Notes: a model not told the origin generated them from the sequence alone. Shown: positions 7,758-16,162, counted from the first letter of the stretch. The stretch: 32,122 nt of DNA from an uncultured Bacteroidales bacterium (GCA_947177325.1 CAMWUH010000003.1:1-32122); one strand, 5' to 3'. Translations and numbers: made by a program.

Positions 7758-8203
7758 TATTTTTGGTTAGCCTGACCTTTGGCAAGAAGGTCGCGGATTT
7801 CGGTAAGGAGCACCTCTTCCTTGGTGGGTGCCGGTGGTTCAGCGGGAGCTTCTTCCTCTTTTTTCTTGAATTTTTGGATAAAGCGGATAGCCATGAAGAT
7901 GCAGAAGGCGATGATCAGGAAGTCGATGATGTTTTGGATAAACAAACCGTAGTTGAAGGTAACGGCATCGACAGCTGCGCCGGTAGCTTCGTTGATTTCG
8001 GTTTTTGACCCTTCGCGAAGCATGATGTAGAGGTGGTCGAGTCGCTGACCGCCGGTAGCGAGGCTGATAAGAGGGGTCAAAAGGTCGTTGACCATAGAGG
8101 TGACGATTTTACCGAAGGCACCGCCGATGATCACACCGACTGCCATGTCAACTACATTGCCTTTCATGGCAAAGTCTTTGAAGTCAGAGAGGAATTTTCC
8201 CAT
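7757..8203 (-). CDS. mscL: Large-conductance mechanosensitive channel MscL
   Basis: MscL is a homopentameric inner-membrane channel that releases solutes under hypo-osmotic shock. The 148-aa protein begins MGKFLSDFKDFAMKGNVVDMAVGVIIGGAFGKIV, with the amphipathic N-terminal helix and TM1 (about 15-40), a periplasmic loop, TM2 (about 83-105, IQNIIDFLIIAFCIFMAI) and the basic-acidic bundle KKFKKKEEE-like tail. The length is normal. It is the first gene of the operon and has a probable promoter at 8367-8374 next to an 11-bp direct repeat. Confidence 0.97.
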   Translation of the reverse strand: MGKFLSDFKDFAMKGNVVDMAVGVIIGGAFGKIVTSMVNDLLTPLISLATGGQRLDHLYIMLREGSKTEINEATGAAVDAVTFNYGLFIQNIIDFLIIAFCIFMAIRFIQKFKKKEEEAPAEPPAPTKEEVLLTEIRDLLAKGQANQK

Positions 8204-8338
8204 GTTGTTTAATAGTTGTTATAGTGGATGAATAATTTTATCGATGAATTCAGTAGGAGCGAGATTAGATGGGTTGCGAGAGCTAATTTGTAGTTGCCTC
8301 TCTGTTAAATAACCAAAAAGATGGCTAAATAGTTTCAA

Positions 8339-8376
8339 CGCTATGCAAAATTTCGTTGGAGCGCTATGCAAATTTA
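8339..8376 (-). promoter_or_regulatory. Probable mscL operon promoter with tandem 11-bp repeat
   Basis: On the minus strand a TAAATTTG box is followed by GCATAGCG. The plus-strand word CGCTATGCAAA occurs at 8339-8349 and again at 8362-8372 (period 23). One copy covers the -7 box and the next lies about two turns downstream, near the start of transcription. CAACG and CGTTG also flank the first copy and could pair. Confidence 0.45.
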
Positions 8377-9042
8377 CTGTTTTTTGTCAAGCGATGCAAA
8401 TCTGCGGCGGGCATATTCCACCACTATATCGGCAATATCCTCCATAGGGAGGAGCGAGGTGTCGATCATAAGGTGGTAACTGTCGGGGTGACCCCATCGG
8501 CGGTCGGTATAGAAATTATAGTAGGCGGAGCGGAGTTTGTTGGTTTTTTCGGCCATAGATCGGGCTTTGGAGCGGGAGAGCTCGGGGGTGCGCCCGACGA
8601 TGCGCTCCACGCAGTTGTCGATGGGAGCATAGACAAATACGTTGATCACGCAGGGATGGTCGCGGAGAATGTAGTCAGCCGTGCGCCCTACTATGACGCA
8701 GCTTTGCTGCTCGGCCAGGCGGCGGATTACGTCGCCCTGGGCGTTGTAGATGCGGTCGCCCGAAATCGACGACGGGCCTTGATACCATGAAGATGCCGAC
8801 ATGCCCATATTGAACGACAACACCGACGACAGGAAATTCGGCATCTTTTCATCGTTCTCCTCCACGAAACTCTGGGCCACGCCTGCATCCTTGGCAGCTC
8901 GGCTGAGCAATTCTTTGTCATAGTAGGAGATGCCGAGGCGGTCGGCTATGAGGCGGCCGAGCTGGCGGCCTCCGCTTCCGAATTGTCGGCCTATGGTTAT
9001 CACCAGCGGAGTGGTTGGGGGTTGAGGGTCAGAGTTTTGCAT
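8374..9042 (-). CDS. Cytidylate kinase-like family protein
   Basis: A 222-aa P-loop protein with VITIGRQFGSGGRQLGRLIADRLG (P-loop about 18-26), then YYDKELL and later VGRTADYIL and IVGRTPELSRSKARSM. This matches the cytidylate-kinase-like family (Cytidylate_kin2), a group of nucleotide or small-molecule kinases widespread in anaerobes whose substrate is mostly untested. It lacks the length and core motifs of the canonical Cmk, so the true substrate is unknown. It stands alone, divergent from the SRP RNA gene. Confidence 0.85.
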   Translation of the reverse strand: MQNSDPQPPTTPLVITIGRQFGSGGRQLGRLIADRLGISYYDKELLSRAAKDAGVAQSFVEENDEKMPNFLSSVLSFNMGMSASSWYQGPSSISGDRIYNAQGDVIRRLAEQQSCVIVGRTADYILRDHPCVINVFVYAPIDNCVERIVGRTPELSRSKARSMAEKTNKLRSAYYNFYTDRRWGHPDSYHLMIDTSLLPMEDIADIVVEYARRRFASLDKKQ

Positions 9043-9096
9043 GGTTTCTGCGAGAGAGGGGGAGAAGTTGGTAGATGAAAAAATTTGGAAAATATA

Positions 9097-9126
9097 TTGT
9101 AAAGTAAAAAAAAGTTGCTAACTTTG
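9097..9126 (+). promoter_or_regulatory. Promoter of the SRP RNA gene
   Basis: The -7 box TAACTTTG lies at 9119-9126 with an ATTG (9096-9099) 19 bp upstream as a possible -33 box. Transcription would begin close to 9133, where the RNA helix starts. Confidence 0.6.
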
Positions 9127-9130
9127 CAGT

Positions 9131-9234
9131 CGGGTAAGTCCTACACGGCATGCTCCCCGGAATCCCCCAGGTCTTGACCGAAGCAAGGGTACGGGTCGTA
9201 GCGAGCGCGATGTAGTAAGCTTGCCCTTTTTTTG
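9131..9234 (+). ncRNA. ffs: Signal recognition particle RNA (small bacterial 4.5S type)
   Basis: The apical part AGGTCTTGACCGAAGCAAGG matches the conserved Ffh-binding region of bacterial SRP RNA (compare AGGTCCGGAAGGAAGCAG in E. coli). The ends pair as GGGTAAG with CTTGCCC, followed directly by seven T, giving a terminator. With Ffh, this RNA directs nascent membrane and secreted proteins to FtsY. Length is about 100 nt, as expected for a small SRP RNA without an Alu domain. Confidence 0.88.
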
Positions 9235-9239
9235 TGCCC

Positions 9240-9917
9240 TTACTTTTCGCCGGTGATGTCTTTGACTTGGTCAGGGTTGACGTCTTGAATCATGCGTTGA
9301 GCGCCTGAGTGATTCTGAGTGCTCTCAGAGGGTTGTCGGGCCGGTGTTTCGCCGGCTTTTTTCATTTGGCGTTTATAGTGTGAGCATATAATCATTTCGA
9401 GCAGCGAGGTAACTACAAACACCACCATGCCTATGCCGGTCACGATAAGTGCAACGTTGGCCGAGCCTTCTCTAAGCGAGCCGACGAAAAACAGCGCAAT
9501 GCCGGCCACGATGAGGGCCAACGGGCAGATGAATGACCACAAGGGGAATTTAACAGGGTGTAATCCGCTGGCCATCATATAGATGTGGTAAATGCCCCCT
9601 ACGAACAGCGATATTGCAAACACGTAGATAAACAACGGGCGGAAAGTCTCCGGCACAATCACCATGGCGCCCCCTAAAATCACGGCGGCAACGCTCGTAA
9701 TCCACCCGACGGTTTTTGCAATCACGCCCGGCTGATGCTCTTTGTGGCGCGTAGAGGTCAGGGAGAAGAAGTTGACGATAGCGGTGGCCAGAAAGGCAAC
9801 CCCGGTGATGAGGATGATTGAGTGGACTGCTTCGGGACGGCGAGAAGTGGCTATGATAACCACCCCGGCAATCAGTATGATAAGGTTGATGATGAAGGCA
9901 AAGCGTTTGTTTTGCAT
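9240..9917 (-). CDS. DUF308/HdeD-like membrane protein
   Basis: A 225-aa integral membrane protein with about six hydrophobic segments in three pairs: roughly 8-25 and 31-50, 66-85 and 92-112, 124-143 and 153-175. The tail (about 180-225) is polar and rich in K, Q and P. This paired layout is that of the DUF308/HdeD family; HdeD in E. coli is linked to acid resistance, but no function can be assigned here. Its promoter is clear (TTTG-18 bp-TAACTTTG) and a 16-bp palindrome lies just after the expected transcription start. The stop is next to the SRP RNA terminator. Confidence 0.7.
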   Translation of the reverse strand: MQNKRFAFIINLIILIAGVVIIATSRRPEAVHSIILITGVAFLATAIVNFFSLTSTRHKEHQPGVIAKTVGWITSVAAVILGGAMVIVPETFRPLFIYVFAISLFVGGIYHIYMMASGLHPVKFPLWSFICPLALIVAGIALFFVGSLREGSANVALIVTGIGMVVFVVTSLLEMIICSHYKRQMKKAGETPARQPSESTQNHSGAQRMIQDVNPDQVKDITGEK

Positions 9918-9937
9918 AGCTGTATTCAGGTTATTAT

Positions 9938-9953
9938 TGATAAGTATTTATCA
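9938..9953. promoter_or_regulatory. Palindromic operator candidate
   Basis: TGATAA-GTAT-TTATCA is a perfect 6-bp inverted repeat with a 4-bp spacer. It sits at the expected transcription start of the DUF308-like gene, where a repressor would block initiation. Confidence 0.4.
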
Positions 9954-9959
9954 GTTTAA

Positions 9960-9989
9960 CAAAGTTACAGAAAATAAATTATTTTCAAA
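9960..9989 (-). promoter_or_regulatory. Promoter of the DUF308-like gene
   Basis: Minus-strand TTTG (9989-9986) and TAACTTTG (9967-9960) are 18 bp apart, a near-textbook Bacteroidetes -33/-7 pair. Confidence 0.7.
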
Positions 9990-10004
9990 AGGTAGAGGCG
10001 ATTT

Positions 10005-11336
10005 TTATTTCGCCGATGGAGTTGCGGGAGCAGCTTCGCCCACTTGGCGTGGACCTTCAGCTTGGGCAATTTCAATGTTGCCGTGGAATGTAGAGTTGAA
10101 TATCCTCAAGCCGAATTTAGGCGCGGTGGCGGCGATATGCTCGAATATTTGCGAGCGAATAGCCTCGTAGGCGAGCCATTCGGTGGTGTTGGTGAAGCAG
10201 TAAATATCGAGCGGAGTACCGTAGTTGTCGGGGTTCATCAGGCGCACGATGATATTGTTGTCGTTGGAGATTTTGGGATGAGCCAAAAGATATTGACACA
10301 TATAGGCGCGAAACAGGCCGAGGTTGGTGTCGATTGTACCGTTGACCGGAGCCACACCGCCGTTGAACACATTGCCTTGACCGTCGGCGAGAGCTTTGCG
10401 TCGGTTGGCTATGTAGGTGTTCATTTCGGGATAGGTGGCACCCACGGCATTGAGCAATTCTTCAGAGGCTTCGACAATAGAGGTGTTGTCGATGATAACG
10501 GAGCGGTCGATTTGGCGCACGCCAGACTCGCTCATGCCTCGCCAGTTCTGGAATGATGTGGAAACGAGAGTGTAGGGGGGGACCATGACGATGGTGTTGT
10601 CCCAGTTTTGAACTTTCACAACCGATAGAGATACGTCGACAACCACACCGTTGGCAATCGTAGAGGGCACTACAATCCAGTCACCTACACGAAGCATGTC
10701 GTTGCTCGACATTTGAATTCCGGCCACGAAGCCTAATATCGAGTCTTTGAAAATCAACATCAACGCGGCAGCAAAGGCGCCCAGGCCGGCTAACAGTGCC
10801 ATCGGCGATTTGCCGATAAGAATCGATGCCGCAATGATAATGAGAATGGCCCATACAACGCCTTTGATGATGTTGGCCACACCCTTGAGCGGATGGTTCT
10901 CCTTGTTGGCCTTGCGGTCGTAGTTGCTCCAGATGAAGGTGATGATGGCCGACAGGCCTATGCCAAACATTATGACAGTGTAAACACCAACTATCTTGGT
11001 GATATAGTGGAGGGTACGGGAGCCGCTTTCAAATGCAAACGGCACGAGGGCCAAAAACACCAGCGGGGGGATGATGTGGGAGCACTTTGTCAGCGTGTGT
11101 TGCTGCAGAAGCAACTTGCCGAACTCGCTCTTGCGCAACCCGACAATTTTTTTTGCTGCAAACAATATGCCCAATCTGATGAGCCAGCCGATTAATATGG
11201 CGACGGCTACGATAACTATAATGTAGATAATTTCCTCAATGCGTGGGTCGTGTTTTAGACCGAGTGAATCGAGGAAACCGGTTATAGTGTTCAAAATCCA
11301 TTGAGCCACTTGGTGGGTAGGTATTGCTGCTATCAT
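10005..11336 (-). CDS. Mechanosensitive ion channel, MscS family (YbdG-like)
   Basis: A 443-aa inner-membrane protein with transmembrane segments at about 35-60, 85-105, 112-133, 157-175 and the pore helix (about 178-210: ALLAGLGAFAAALMLIFKDSILGFVAG), followed by the MscS beta domain (MLRVGDWIVVPS, GVVVDVSLSVVKVQNWDNT, VPPYTLV) and an alpha/beta C-terminal domain. The pattern IFKDSILGFVAGIQMSSNDMLRVGDW and the insertion after the beta domain resemble E. coli YbdG (a small-conductance channel) rather than MscS itself. It likely relieves osmotic stress together with MscL. It appears to be transcribed alone. Confidence 0.88.
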   Translation of the reverse strand: MIAAIPTHQVAQWILNTITGFLDSLGLKHDPRIEEIIYIIVIVAVAILIGWLIRLGILFAAKKIVGLRKSEFGKLLLQQHTLTKCSHIIPPLVFLALVPFAFESGSRTLHYITKIVGVYTVIMFGIGLSAIITFIWSNYDRKANKENHPLKGVANIIKGVVWAILIIIAASILIGKSPMALLAGLGAFAAALMLIFKDSILGFVAGIQMSSNDMLRVGDWIVVPSTIANGVVVDVSLSVVKVQNWDNTIVMVPPYTLVSTSFQNWRGMSESGVRQIDRSVIIDNTSIVEASEELLNAVGATYPEMNTYIANRRKALADGQGNVFNGGVAPVNGTIDTNLGLFRAYMCQYLLAHPKISNDNNIIVRLMNPDNYGTPLDIYCFTNTTEWLAYEAIRSQIFEHIAATAPKFGLRIFNSTFHGNIEIAQAEGPRQVGEAAPATPSAK

Positions 11337-11416
11337 AAATAAAGAGTTGATTGACGTGAGAAAAATATGGTAGAGAAAGCTGGATTAAAGCCCCTGTTTA
11401 ACGGGCCCGCCGGAGA

Positions 11417-11881
11417 TTATTTGACCGGGGGCTTCTTGGGCGAGCGCGAAATGGCAATGGGTAGCCGACCCAAGTTAGAGTAGATTGATTGCACTTCGGT
11501 TGAGGTAACCTTGGGGTCGAGGCCACGCTCGGCAATGACTTGACTGACGGCGGCGGCATAGTCGTTGCGATGGAGAGAGTTAAGCTCGGTCCAGTTAACT
11601 CCGGCTAAGTTTTTTGCCAATGCCTCATCATAGGGGAGTTTGCCACGAACCATCAGCAGCGCAATGACCGGATAGCCGGGATAGCCTTGCCAATAAGTGG
11701 CGTTGTCGTTGGAGGAATAAGTGCTGACATCCCAGCTGAGGTCGTAGGTGCGGGTGCCGTCAGAAGAAGTTACTTTGGCGTAGCCTTCAGAGCGCTGAGG
11801 GTCGCCGTCGACAATGACGCGGCCATCGGCTACGGCGGTCAGTGCTTCATAAATTTTTTCGATGGGAGGGAGACGTTTCAT
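11417..11881 (-). CDS. Conserved hypothetical protein, cytoplasmic
   Basis: I do not recognise this family. The 154-aa product starts MKRLPPIEKIYEALTAVADGRV; the frame is open 33 codons further upstream, but that stretch is AT-rich and hydrophobic and looks like untranslated DNA, so I chose ATG 11879-11881. No signal peptide or membrane segment is visible from this start. The middle is aromatic-rich (WDVSTYSSND, YWQGYPGYPVIALLMV) and the C-terminus is basic and proline-rich (SRSPKKPPVK). It diverges from the glycosyltransferase pair. Confidence 0.7.
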   Translation of the reverse strand: MKRLPPIEKIYEALTAVADGRVIVDGDPQRSEGYAKVTSSDGTRTYDLSWDVSTYSSNDNATYWQGYPGYPVIALLMVRGKLPYDEALAKNLAGVNWTELNSLHRNDYAAAVSQVIAERGLDPKVTSTEVQSIYSNLGRLPIAISRSPKKPPVK

Positions 11882-12012
11882 CGTGTGGAATTTTTGCGGT
11901 TTTATAATTTTAACATTAAAGAGGCTATGAAAGTTGGAGACAATGATAAAAGAAATGAAAAAAATTAGTAAATTAGCCACGAATAACGCGAAAAGCCGCC
12001 AACAGGATACCC

Positions 12013-12795
12013 ATGGAAAAAATCACAGCCATCATTCTCGCCCTTAACGAAGAAGCCCGCATAGCATCGGCCATAGAGTCGGTTCGCCCCATAGCCGATG
12101 AAATCATCGTTGTCGACAGCCTGTCGACCGACGCCACCGTAGAAATAGCCGGCCGGATGGGTTGCCGGGTTGAGAGCCGCAAGTTTACGGGCTTCGGTGC
12201 TCAACGGCAATATGCCACTTCGCTCGCCCGCAATCGCTACGTTATGTTTATCGACGCTGATGAAATCGTTACGCCGGCGCTTCAAGAGTCAATCAAAAAG
12301 CTGTTTGCCGACAAGCCGGCCCATCGCGTCTATTCAATTTCGCGCCTCAACTTTTTCTGCCAGTCACCGGTGAAGCATTGTGGCTGGTGGCCCGACAATC
12401 AGGTAAGGCTTTTCGATAAACGATATGCCACATGGAACTTCCACAACATTGGGGAGCGAGTGATTTTCCCTGACACCGTTACCCCCTTTCAGGTCGACGG
12501 AGAGATAGTGCACCATCGTTGCGCCACTCCCGAGGAATATCGCGACAAGCTGTTTCTGCAAGCTGAAATAGCGGCGCCGGCCATAGCTGTGAAATATCCG
12601 TCAATTCATCCGTTAAAGCCCTCATGGCGATGGCTTGTCAGCTATTTGAAAACGCTAATCGCTGAAGGCGGACTGCTCGAAGGGGGAGTAGGGAGAAAAA
12701 TTGCCTCTATTCAAGCCGGGGCCGAGCGGCACAAATGGGCTCGTGCGCGCCAGACACAACGTAACTTTTCCGTTTCCAATCATCAAGAGCAATGA
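12013..12795 (+). CDS. Family 2 glycosyltransferase (WaaE/KdtX-like)
   Basis: A 260-aa GT-A enzyme that should transfer a sugar from a nucleotide donor to a lipooligosaccharide core or surface glycan at the cytoplasmic side of the inner membrane. It shows ITAIILALNEEARI (5-17), VVDSLSTDAT (33-42), FGAQRQYA (61-68) and the metal-binding DADE (81-84), plus GWWPDNQVRLFDK, typical of the WaaE/KdtX-like branch acting on LPS inner core. The C-terminal part is basic and amphipathic and may touch the membrane. Its stop overlaps the next start (ATGA), so the two glycosyltransferases form a unit. Confidence 0.9.
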   Translation: MEKITAIILALNEEARIASAIESVRPIADEIIVVDSLSTDATVEIAGRMGCRVESRKFTGFGAQRQYATSLARNRYVMFIDADEIVTPALQESIKKLFADKPAHRVYSISRLNFFCQSPVKHCGWWPDNQVRLFDKRYATWNFHNIGERVIFPDTVTPFQVDGEIVHHRCATPEEYRDKLFLQAEIAAPAIAVKYPSIHPLKPSWRWLVSYLKTLIAEGGLLEGGVGRKIASIQAGAERHKWARARQTQRNFSVSNHQEQ

Positions 12796-13559
12796 ACGCA
12801 ATGGCAAAGAAGAATGCAGAAATACCGAAAATCATCCACCTCTGCTGGTTTAGCGGACAACCGTTTCCGGTTGAAATCAAATGGTGTCTGGAAAGTTGGG
12901 GCCGCATGCTGCCCGACTATGAAATACGCCTGTGGACAGCACGCGATGCCCGCGCCATCGGCTATCAGTATATCGACCAGGCCCTTGATGCCGGCAAATG
13001 GGCTTTTGCGGCTGATGCCGTCAGATTTTATGCCGTAATGACAGAGGGGGGATGGTATATGGACGCCGACATTCTGCTTCTTAACCCAATTCCCGCTATT
13101 TTCCCCGACAGCTCTTTCCTGGGTTTTAACGAAACGATGCCCTCCGGCATAAATATGCAAGCAGCCATTTTTGCCGGGAAGCCGGGTAATGAGTTCTGCC
13201 GCCGCATGGCCACTCACTACGAAACAGTGCCGTTTATCACTCGCGACGGGCAGCAAAATCTCGTACAAGCCACTACGCTGATGACCGACCTGGCCACGCT
13301 GATGGGTTGGGAGCCGTGGGAGCAAGTGCAAACTATCGCCGGCGACTCCACCATTCTGCCGGGTCTTTACGTGACGCCTGCCTCGAAAGGGGTAGAGCGG
13401 CGTCATGAAGCCTTCGCCCGCCACATTGTTTACGGTTCGTGGCAACCGCGTAAATTCTTCCCTAAGATGCAACGCGCAGTCAAGCATTTCTTTGCCTGGG
13501 TGCGTTACCAACTGGTCCATCTCTCCCATCCCGCCAAGCTCCCTCCTTTAGGGAAATAA
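12792..13559 (+). CDS. Family 32 glycosyltransferase (DXD sugar-binding type)
   Basis: A 255-aa protein with the GT32 pattern: IPKIIHLCWFSG (11-22), LPDYEIRLWTARDA (40-53), WAFAADAVRFYAVMTEGGWYMDADI with the DXD motif at D91-D93, and LGFNETM. Family members add hexoses to capsular or LPS glycans. It begins inside the end of the GT2 gene. Its stop lies only 11 nt from the stop of the last gene of the phage packaging cassette, which runs towards it; no terminator is seen between them. Confidence 0.9.
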   Translation: MNAMAKKNAEIPKIIHLCWFSGQPFPVEIKWCLESWGRMLPDYEIRLWTARDARAIGYQYIDQALDAGKWAFAADAVRFYAVMTEGGWYMDADILLLNPIPAIFPDSSFLGFNETMPSGINMQAAIFAGKPGNEFCRRMATHYETVPFITRDGQQNLVQATTLMTDLATLMGWEPWEQVQTIAGDSTILPGLYVTPASKGVERRHEAFARHIVYGSWQPRKFFPKMQRAVKHFFAWVRYQLVHLSHPAKLPPLGK

Positions 13560-13570
13560 CTCGGCGGGTC

Positions 13571-14047
13571 TTAGTAGCCGGGTGTCAGGCGCAGTAGTTT
13601 GGCAGCTTTGACATTGGCTTCGGCAAATAGGTCGTGGGTGTTTTCCACGGCTGAGTCGGCACGGATGTTGTAGCAGTTGGCGACATTGACATCAATCGGC
13701 ACCCAAATTGAGGAGAGAACGGAGTAAACAATCGCTTCTTCAATGCTTTTGCGTACCATCGTAGCCGTTACGGCCGGCAGCAGGGAGGACATTTCAATGT
13801 TTAGCTTAATCAAGTCGGAGGCAGAATCGGGCGGAGAGTCAAGCCCGGAATCGACCGAAACGATAGGGGCGAGCCGGGCAGCTACTGTGGCGGCAGCTGA
13901 GGAAATCAGTGGACATAGCCCGCGGGAATTGTCGGCCGAGAGTTGATGCTCGGGATTTGTTTTCTCGTCGAGAAGTTTGCGGAAAGCCGAAAGAGCGGCT
14001 ATCAGGTCGATAATGCGAGCGGTTGAAAGAGAAATAGTTGTTGTCAT
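13571..14047 (-). CDS. Unknown protein of the phage packaging cassette (possible head-tail connector)
   Basis: Not recognised with certainty. The 158-aa product starts MTTTISLSTARIIDLIAALSAF and contains a long helical stretch (about 83-115, LIKLNIEMSSLLPAVTATMV) before VYSVLSSIWVPID and a C-terminal helix. No signal peptide or enzyme motif. Size, helical content and place downstream of the portal gene would suit a small connector or completion protein; this is inference from position. The frame is intact. It is the last gene of the cassette and converges on the GT32 gene. Confidence 0.6.
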   Translation of the reverse strand: MTTTISLSTARIIDLIAALSAFRKLLDEKTNPEHQLSADNSRGLCPLISSAAATVAARLAPIVSVDSGLDSPPDSASDLIKLNIEMSSLLPAVTATMVRKSIEEAIVYSVLSSIWVPIDVNVANCYNIRADSAVENTHDLFAEANVKAAKLLRLTPGY

Positions 14048-14137
14048 AGTTAAGTGAATTAAATTAAATTATAAGAGTTAGTAAATACGGATTAAGAAGT
14101 AGAGAGGGGGGAGAGAGCCGGCGAGGTCAGGCGCATG

Positions 14138-14635
14138 TTAGAGCAGGCGGCGCGAGCGTCGACGGGTGGTACGCCTGAGTCGACGGCCGGAATGGTATCG
14201 AGCCTGCAGAAGCAGCTTCCATGAATAGGATGGCGAAATGAAAAAAGAAGATGCGCCCCCTTCGGCCATCACACGAGTGACGGCTTCGCTAATGGTAATA
14301 TTACCTACAAAAGTTTGGGTAGCCATAGCCCGCCGGGCCAATTCCTCAATCATGGCTTGGCGCGAATGGCGGTTGGCGGAGTAAGTGATGTGGCCTGCGT
14401 GCTCCCATTGGCGTATCATGGCGGTGACGCGGTTGCGCGCATAGATCCAGGTGACGTAGTAAGCCGGGGCTTCGCTTTGGGCTGTTAGCAGAGCTATCTG
14501 CTTGAGTGAGGCAAGATTGTCGCACTCAAGGCAGTAGCTGATGCGGCGCTGAAACATTCGAGCGAAATCTTTCAGTCGGGCCGCTTGTGAATCACGGGCT
14601 GTGGGCTTCGGCCTACCCTTTAAAGTGGAAGTCAT
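14138..14635 (-). CDS. Unknown basic protein of the phage packaging cassette
   Basis: Not recognised. The 165-aa protein is basic at both ends: TLKGRPKPTARDSQAARLKD near the start and an arginine-rich end (RRLRRTTRRRSRRLL, last 15 residues). The middle is mostly helical (RRISYCLECDNLASLKQIA, YYVTWIYARNRVTAMIRQWE). Nucleic-acid binding is likely from composition alone. A small terminase-like or DNA-binding role is possible but untested. It is 94 nt beyond the portal stop, with a weak hairpin and a possible new -7 box (14674-14681) in that gap, so this gene and the next may also be transcribed on their own. Confidence 0.6.
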   Translation of the reverse strand: MTSTLKGRPKPTARDSQAARLKDFARMFQRRISYCLECDNLASLKQIALLTAQSEAPAYYVTWIYARNRVTAMIRQWEHAGHITYSANRHSRQAMIEELARRAMATQTFVGNITISEAVTRVMAEGGASSFFISPSYSWKLLLQARYHSGRRLRRTTRRRSRRLL

Positions 14636-14673
14636 AGGTTGGTTGATTTTAGTTGTTCATAGGTTTTACATTG

Positions 14674-14713
14674 CAAAGATAATATCAAGGGTGGGCCAAA
14701 ACGCTGCACAGCG
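14674..14713 (-). promoter_or_regulatory. Possible internal terminator and promoter after the portal gene
   Basis: Minus strand: a short CGCTG/CAGCG hairpin (14713-14702) followed by TTTTG, then TATCTTTG (14681-14674), which fits TAnnTTTG. The TTTG upstream is only about 15 bp away, so the promoter would be weak or activator-dependent. This gap carries no copy of the 24-bp element. Confidence 0.35.
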
Positions 14714-14729
14714 AGCAAAAAAATTGCGG

Positions 14730-16157
14730 TTATGTGGTAAAAATACCGCCAATTTTACCCGAGAGGTTGAGCATCAGCTCATTACGCTGCGATCGGAGAT
14801 GCTGAAAAGTTTTCAGAATGTCGTTGATGGTGATGGTGGCGTTGCGCACCTCGGCTTCGTAGCGTTCGATGCCAACGTTACCGCCACCGCCGGTTTTCCC
14901 CATCAGCGCCTGGCTTACGCCCGAAACGTCCTCAAACATTTTCAGCTGCACAGCCAGCAACTCTTTGGCTATGGCATCGCCTCCCGATGAGCACACCTGA
15001 TGCGGCTCGGCCACAGCAGTTGAGCCGGCGTAGGGGATTACGGCGTCGGGAGCTGACCACATGCGGCTGATATCGTCCCACTCAATTCCCTCAACCTTTT
15101 GCTTCACGGGGAAAAGCAAAGCACCCTTAGCCGAAGACCCCATGATATGGTCAATGAGAGTGATGAGCCGGTTGATTTGAATCTGCTGGTCAATGACATC
15201 CTCAACGAGCGAGTGTACCTCGCCGTCGATAAGCGGGTAGAGCTTGACGACAAAGGGATGGCGAGAGGCAGTTGAGCCGGCGAGCAAAGTGCCGTCGGGA
15301 GCGAGCCACCGGCAGCGCCAAAGCGAGCTGAACTTAGTGGTCAGCTTTATTTCGGCCTCACCTTTGCGGCGGCGCTGACGGTTGAGTTTGATGATTTGAT
15401 TGCGGGTGTCGGCATTGATTTCGGCCGTGGTGGCGTTGACCGGGTCGTGGGCTACCGTGACCGGCATCACCTCCAAAGTCCACACCTCCACCACCCGGCA
15501 ACGGCCCGAAGGAGCGCGGTCAAAGCAGGCATCATCAGGCTCAGAGGCCAGTGGAGAAACGGCGCCCCACCTTTGAGGCTGCTGATAAATTGCGCTCAGG
15601 CGCGTTGCCAAAGCCGGATTGTCAGAGGCAAATCGCATAATGAGCTCGGTGAAGCTCATGTCGTGGAGCATGCCTATCAATTCAATATCCCAGCCGCGGG
15701 GGTCGGTTATGGAGTTGATGAAAAATTTGTCGGGAGCCACATTGTCGACCCACACCCCGGCCCCGTGATGACGGCGTTCGGCAGAGATTTTCTGAATAGC
15801 GCAGCCTGAAATCAAAAACTCTTCGAGATTGCGGGCGTCGAGTTCCTCCAGGTTATTGAGTTGTGAAAGACGGGCAAGCATGGGGTCGGTTATGGGGTTA
15901 TCCTCTTCTAATACACGAAATCGGCCCACGATGCTTTTAATCAGTCGGCGTATGAGATTGTTGGACATCGGGCGGCGACCCCGGCGCAGCTCATGGTCGC
16001 GTTCGGTCATAATCTCGCCTGAGGATGTTTTGATGATATCGCTCCATTGATTGCCGTAGGTAAAGCGTTTGTAGCGCAAGCGACGCGAGCGCAAGTCGGC
16101 GCCGGCGTTCCATGCCCGGCGCGCTTCGCCGAGCAGGCGTAAATCAGTTGAAATCAT
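14730..16157 (-). CDS. Phage portal protein (P22-like)
   Basis: A 475-aa protein in the position and with the look of a tailed-phage portal, the dodecameric ring through which DNA enters the head. It begins with a helix (LRLLGEARRAWNAGADLRSR) followed by YGNQW (34-38), the form seen near the start of P22-type portals, then RPMSNNLIRRLIKSIVGRFR. Further on come VDNVAPDKFFINSITDPRGW, the clip/stem region LVEDVIDQQIQINRLITLIDHIMGSSAKG and a late VSGVSQALMGKTGGGGNVGIE. It is shorter than the 725-aa P22 portal. It follows the 183-aa gene by 5 nt and lies two genes after the terminase. The frame has no breaks. Confidence 0.82.
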   Translation of the reverse strand: MISTDLRLLGEARRAWNAGADLRSRRLRYKRFTYGNQWSDIIKTSSGEIMTERDHELRRGRRPMSNNLIRRLIKSIVGRFRVLEEDNPITDPMLARLSQLNNLEELDARNLEEFLISGCAIQKISAERRHHGAGVWVDNVAPDKFFINSITDPRGWDIELIGMLHDMSFTELIMRFASDNPALATRLSAIYQQPQRWGAVSPLASEPDDACFDRAPSGRCRVVEVWTLEVMPVTVAHDPVNATTAEINADTRNQIIKLNRQRRRKGEAEIKLTTKFSSLWRCRWLAPDGTLLAGSTASRHPFVVKLYPLIDGEVHSLVEDVIDQQIQINRLITLIDHIMGSSAKGALLFPVKQKVEGIEWDDISRMWSAPDAVIPYAGSTAVAEPHQVCSSGGDAIAKELLAVQLKMFEDVSGVSQALMGKTGGGGNVGIERYEAEVRNATITINDILKTFQHLRSQRNELMLNLSGKIGGIFTT

Positions 16158-16162
16158 AATAG

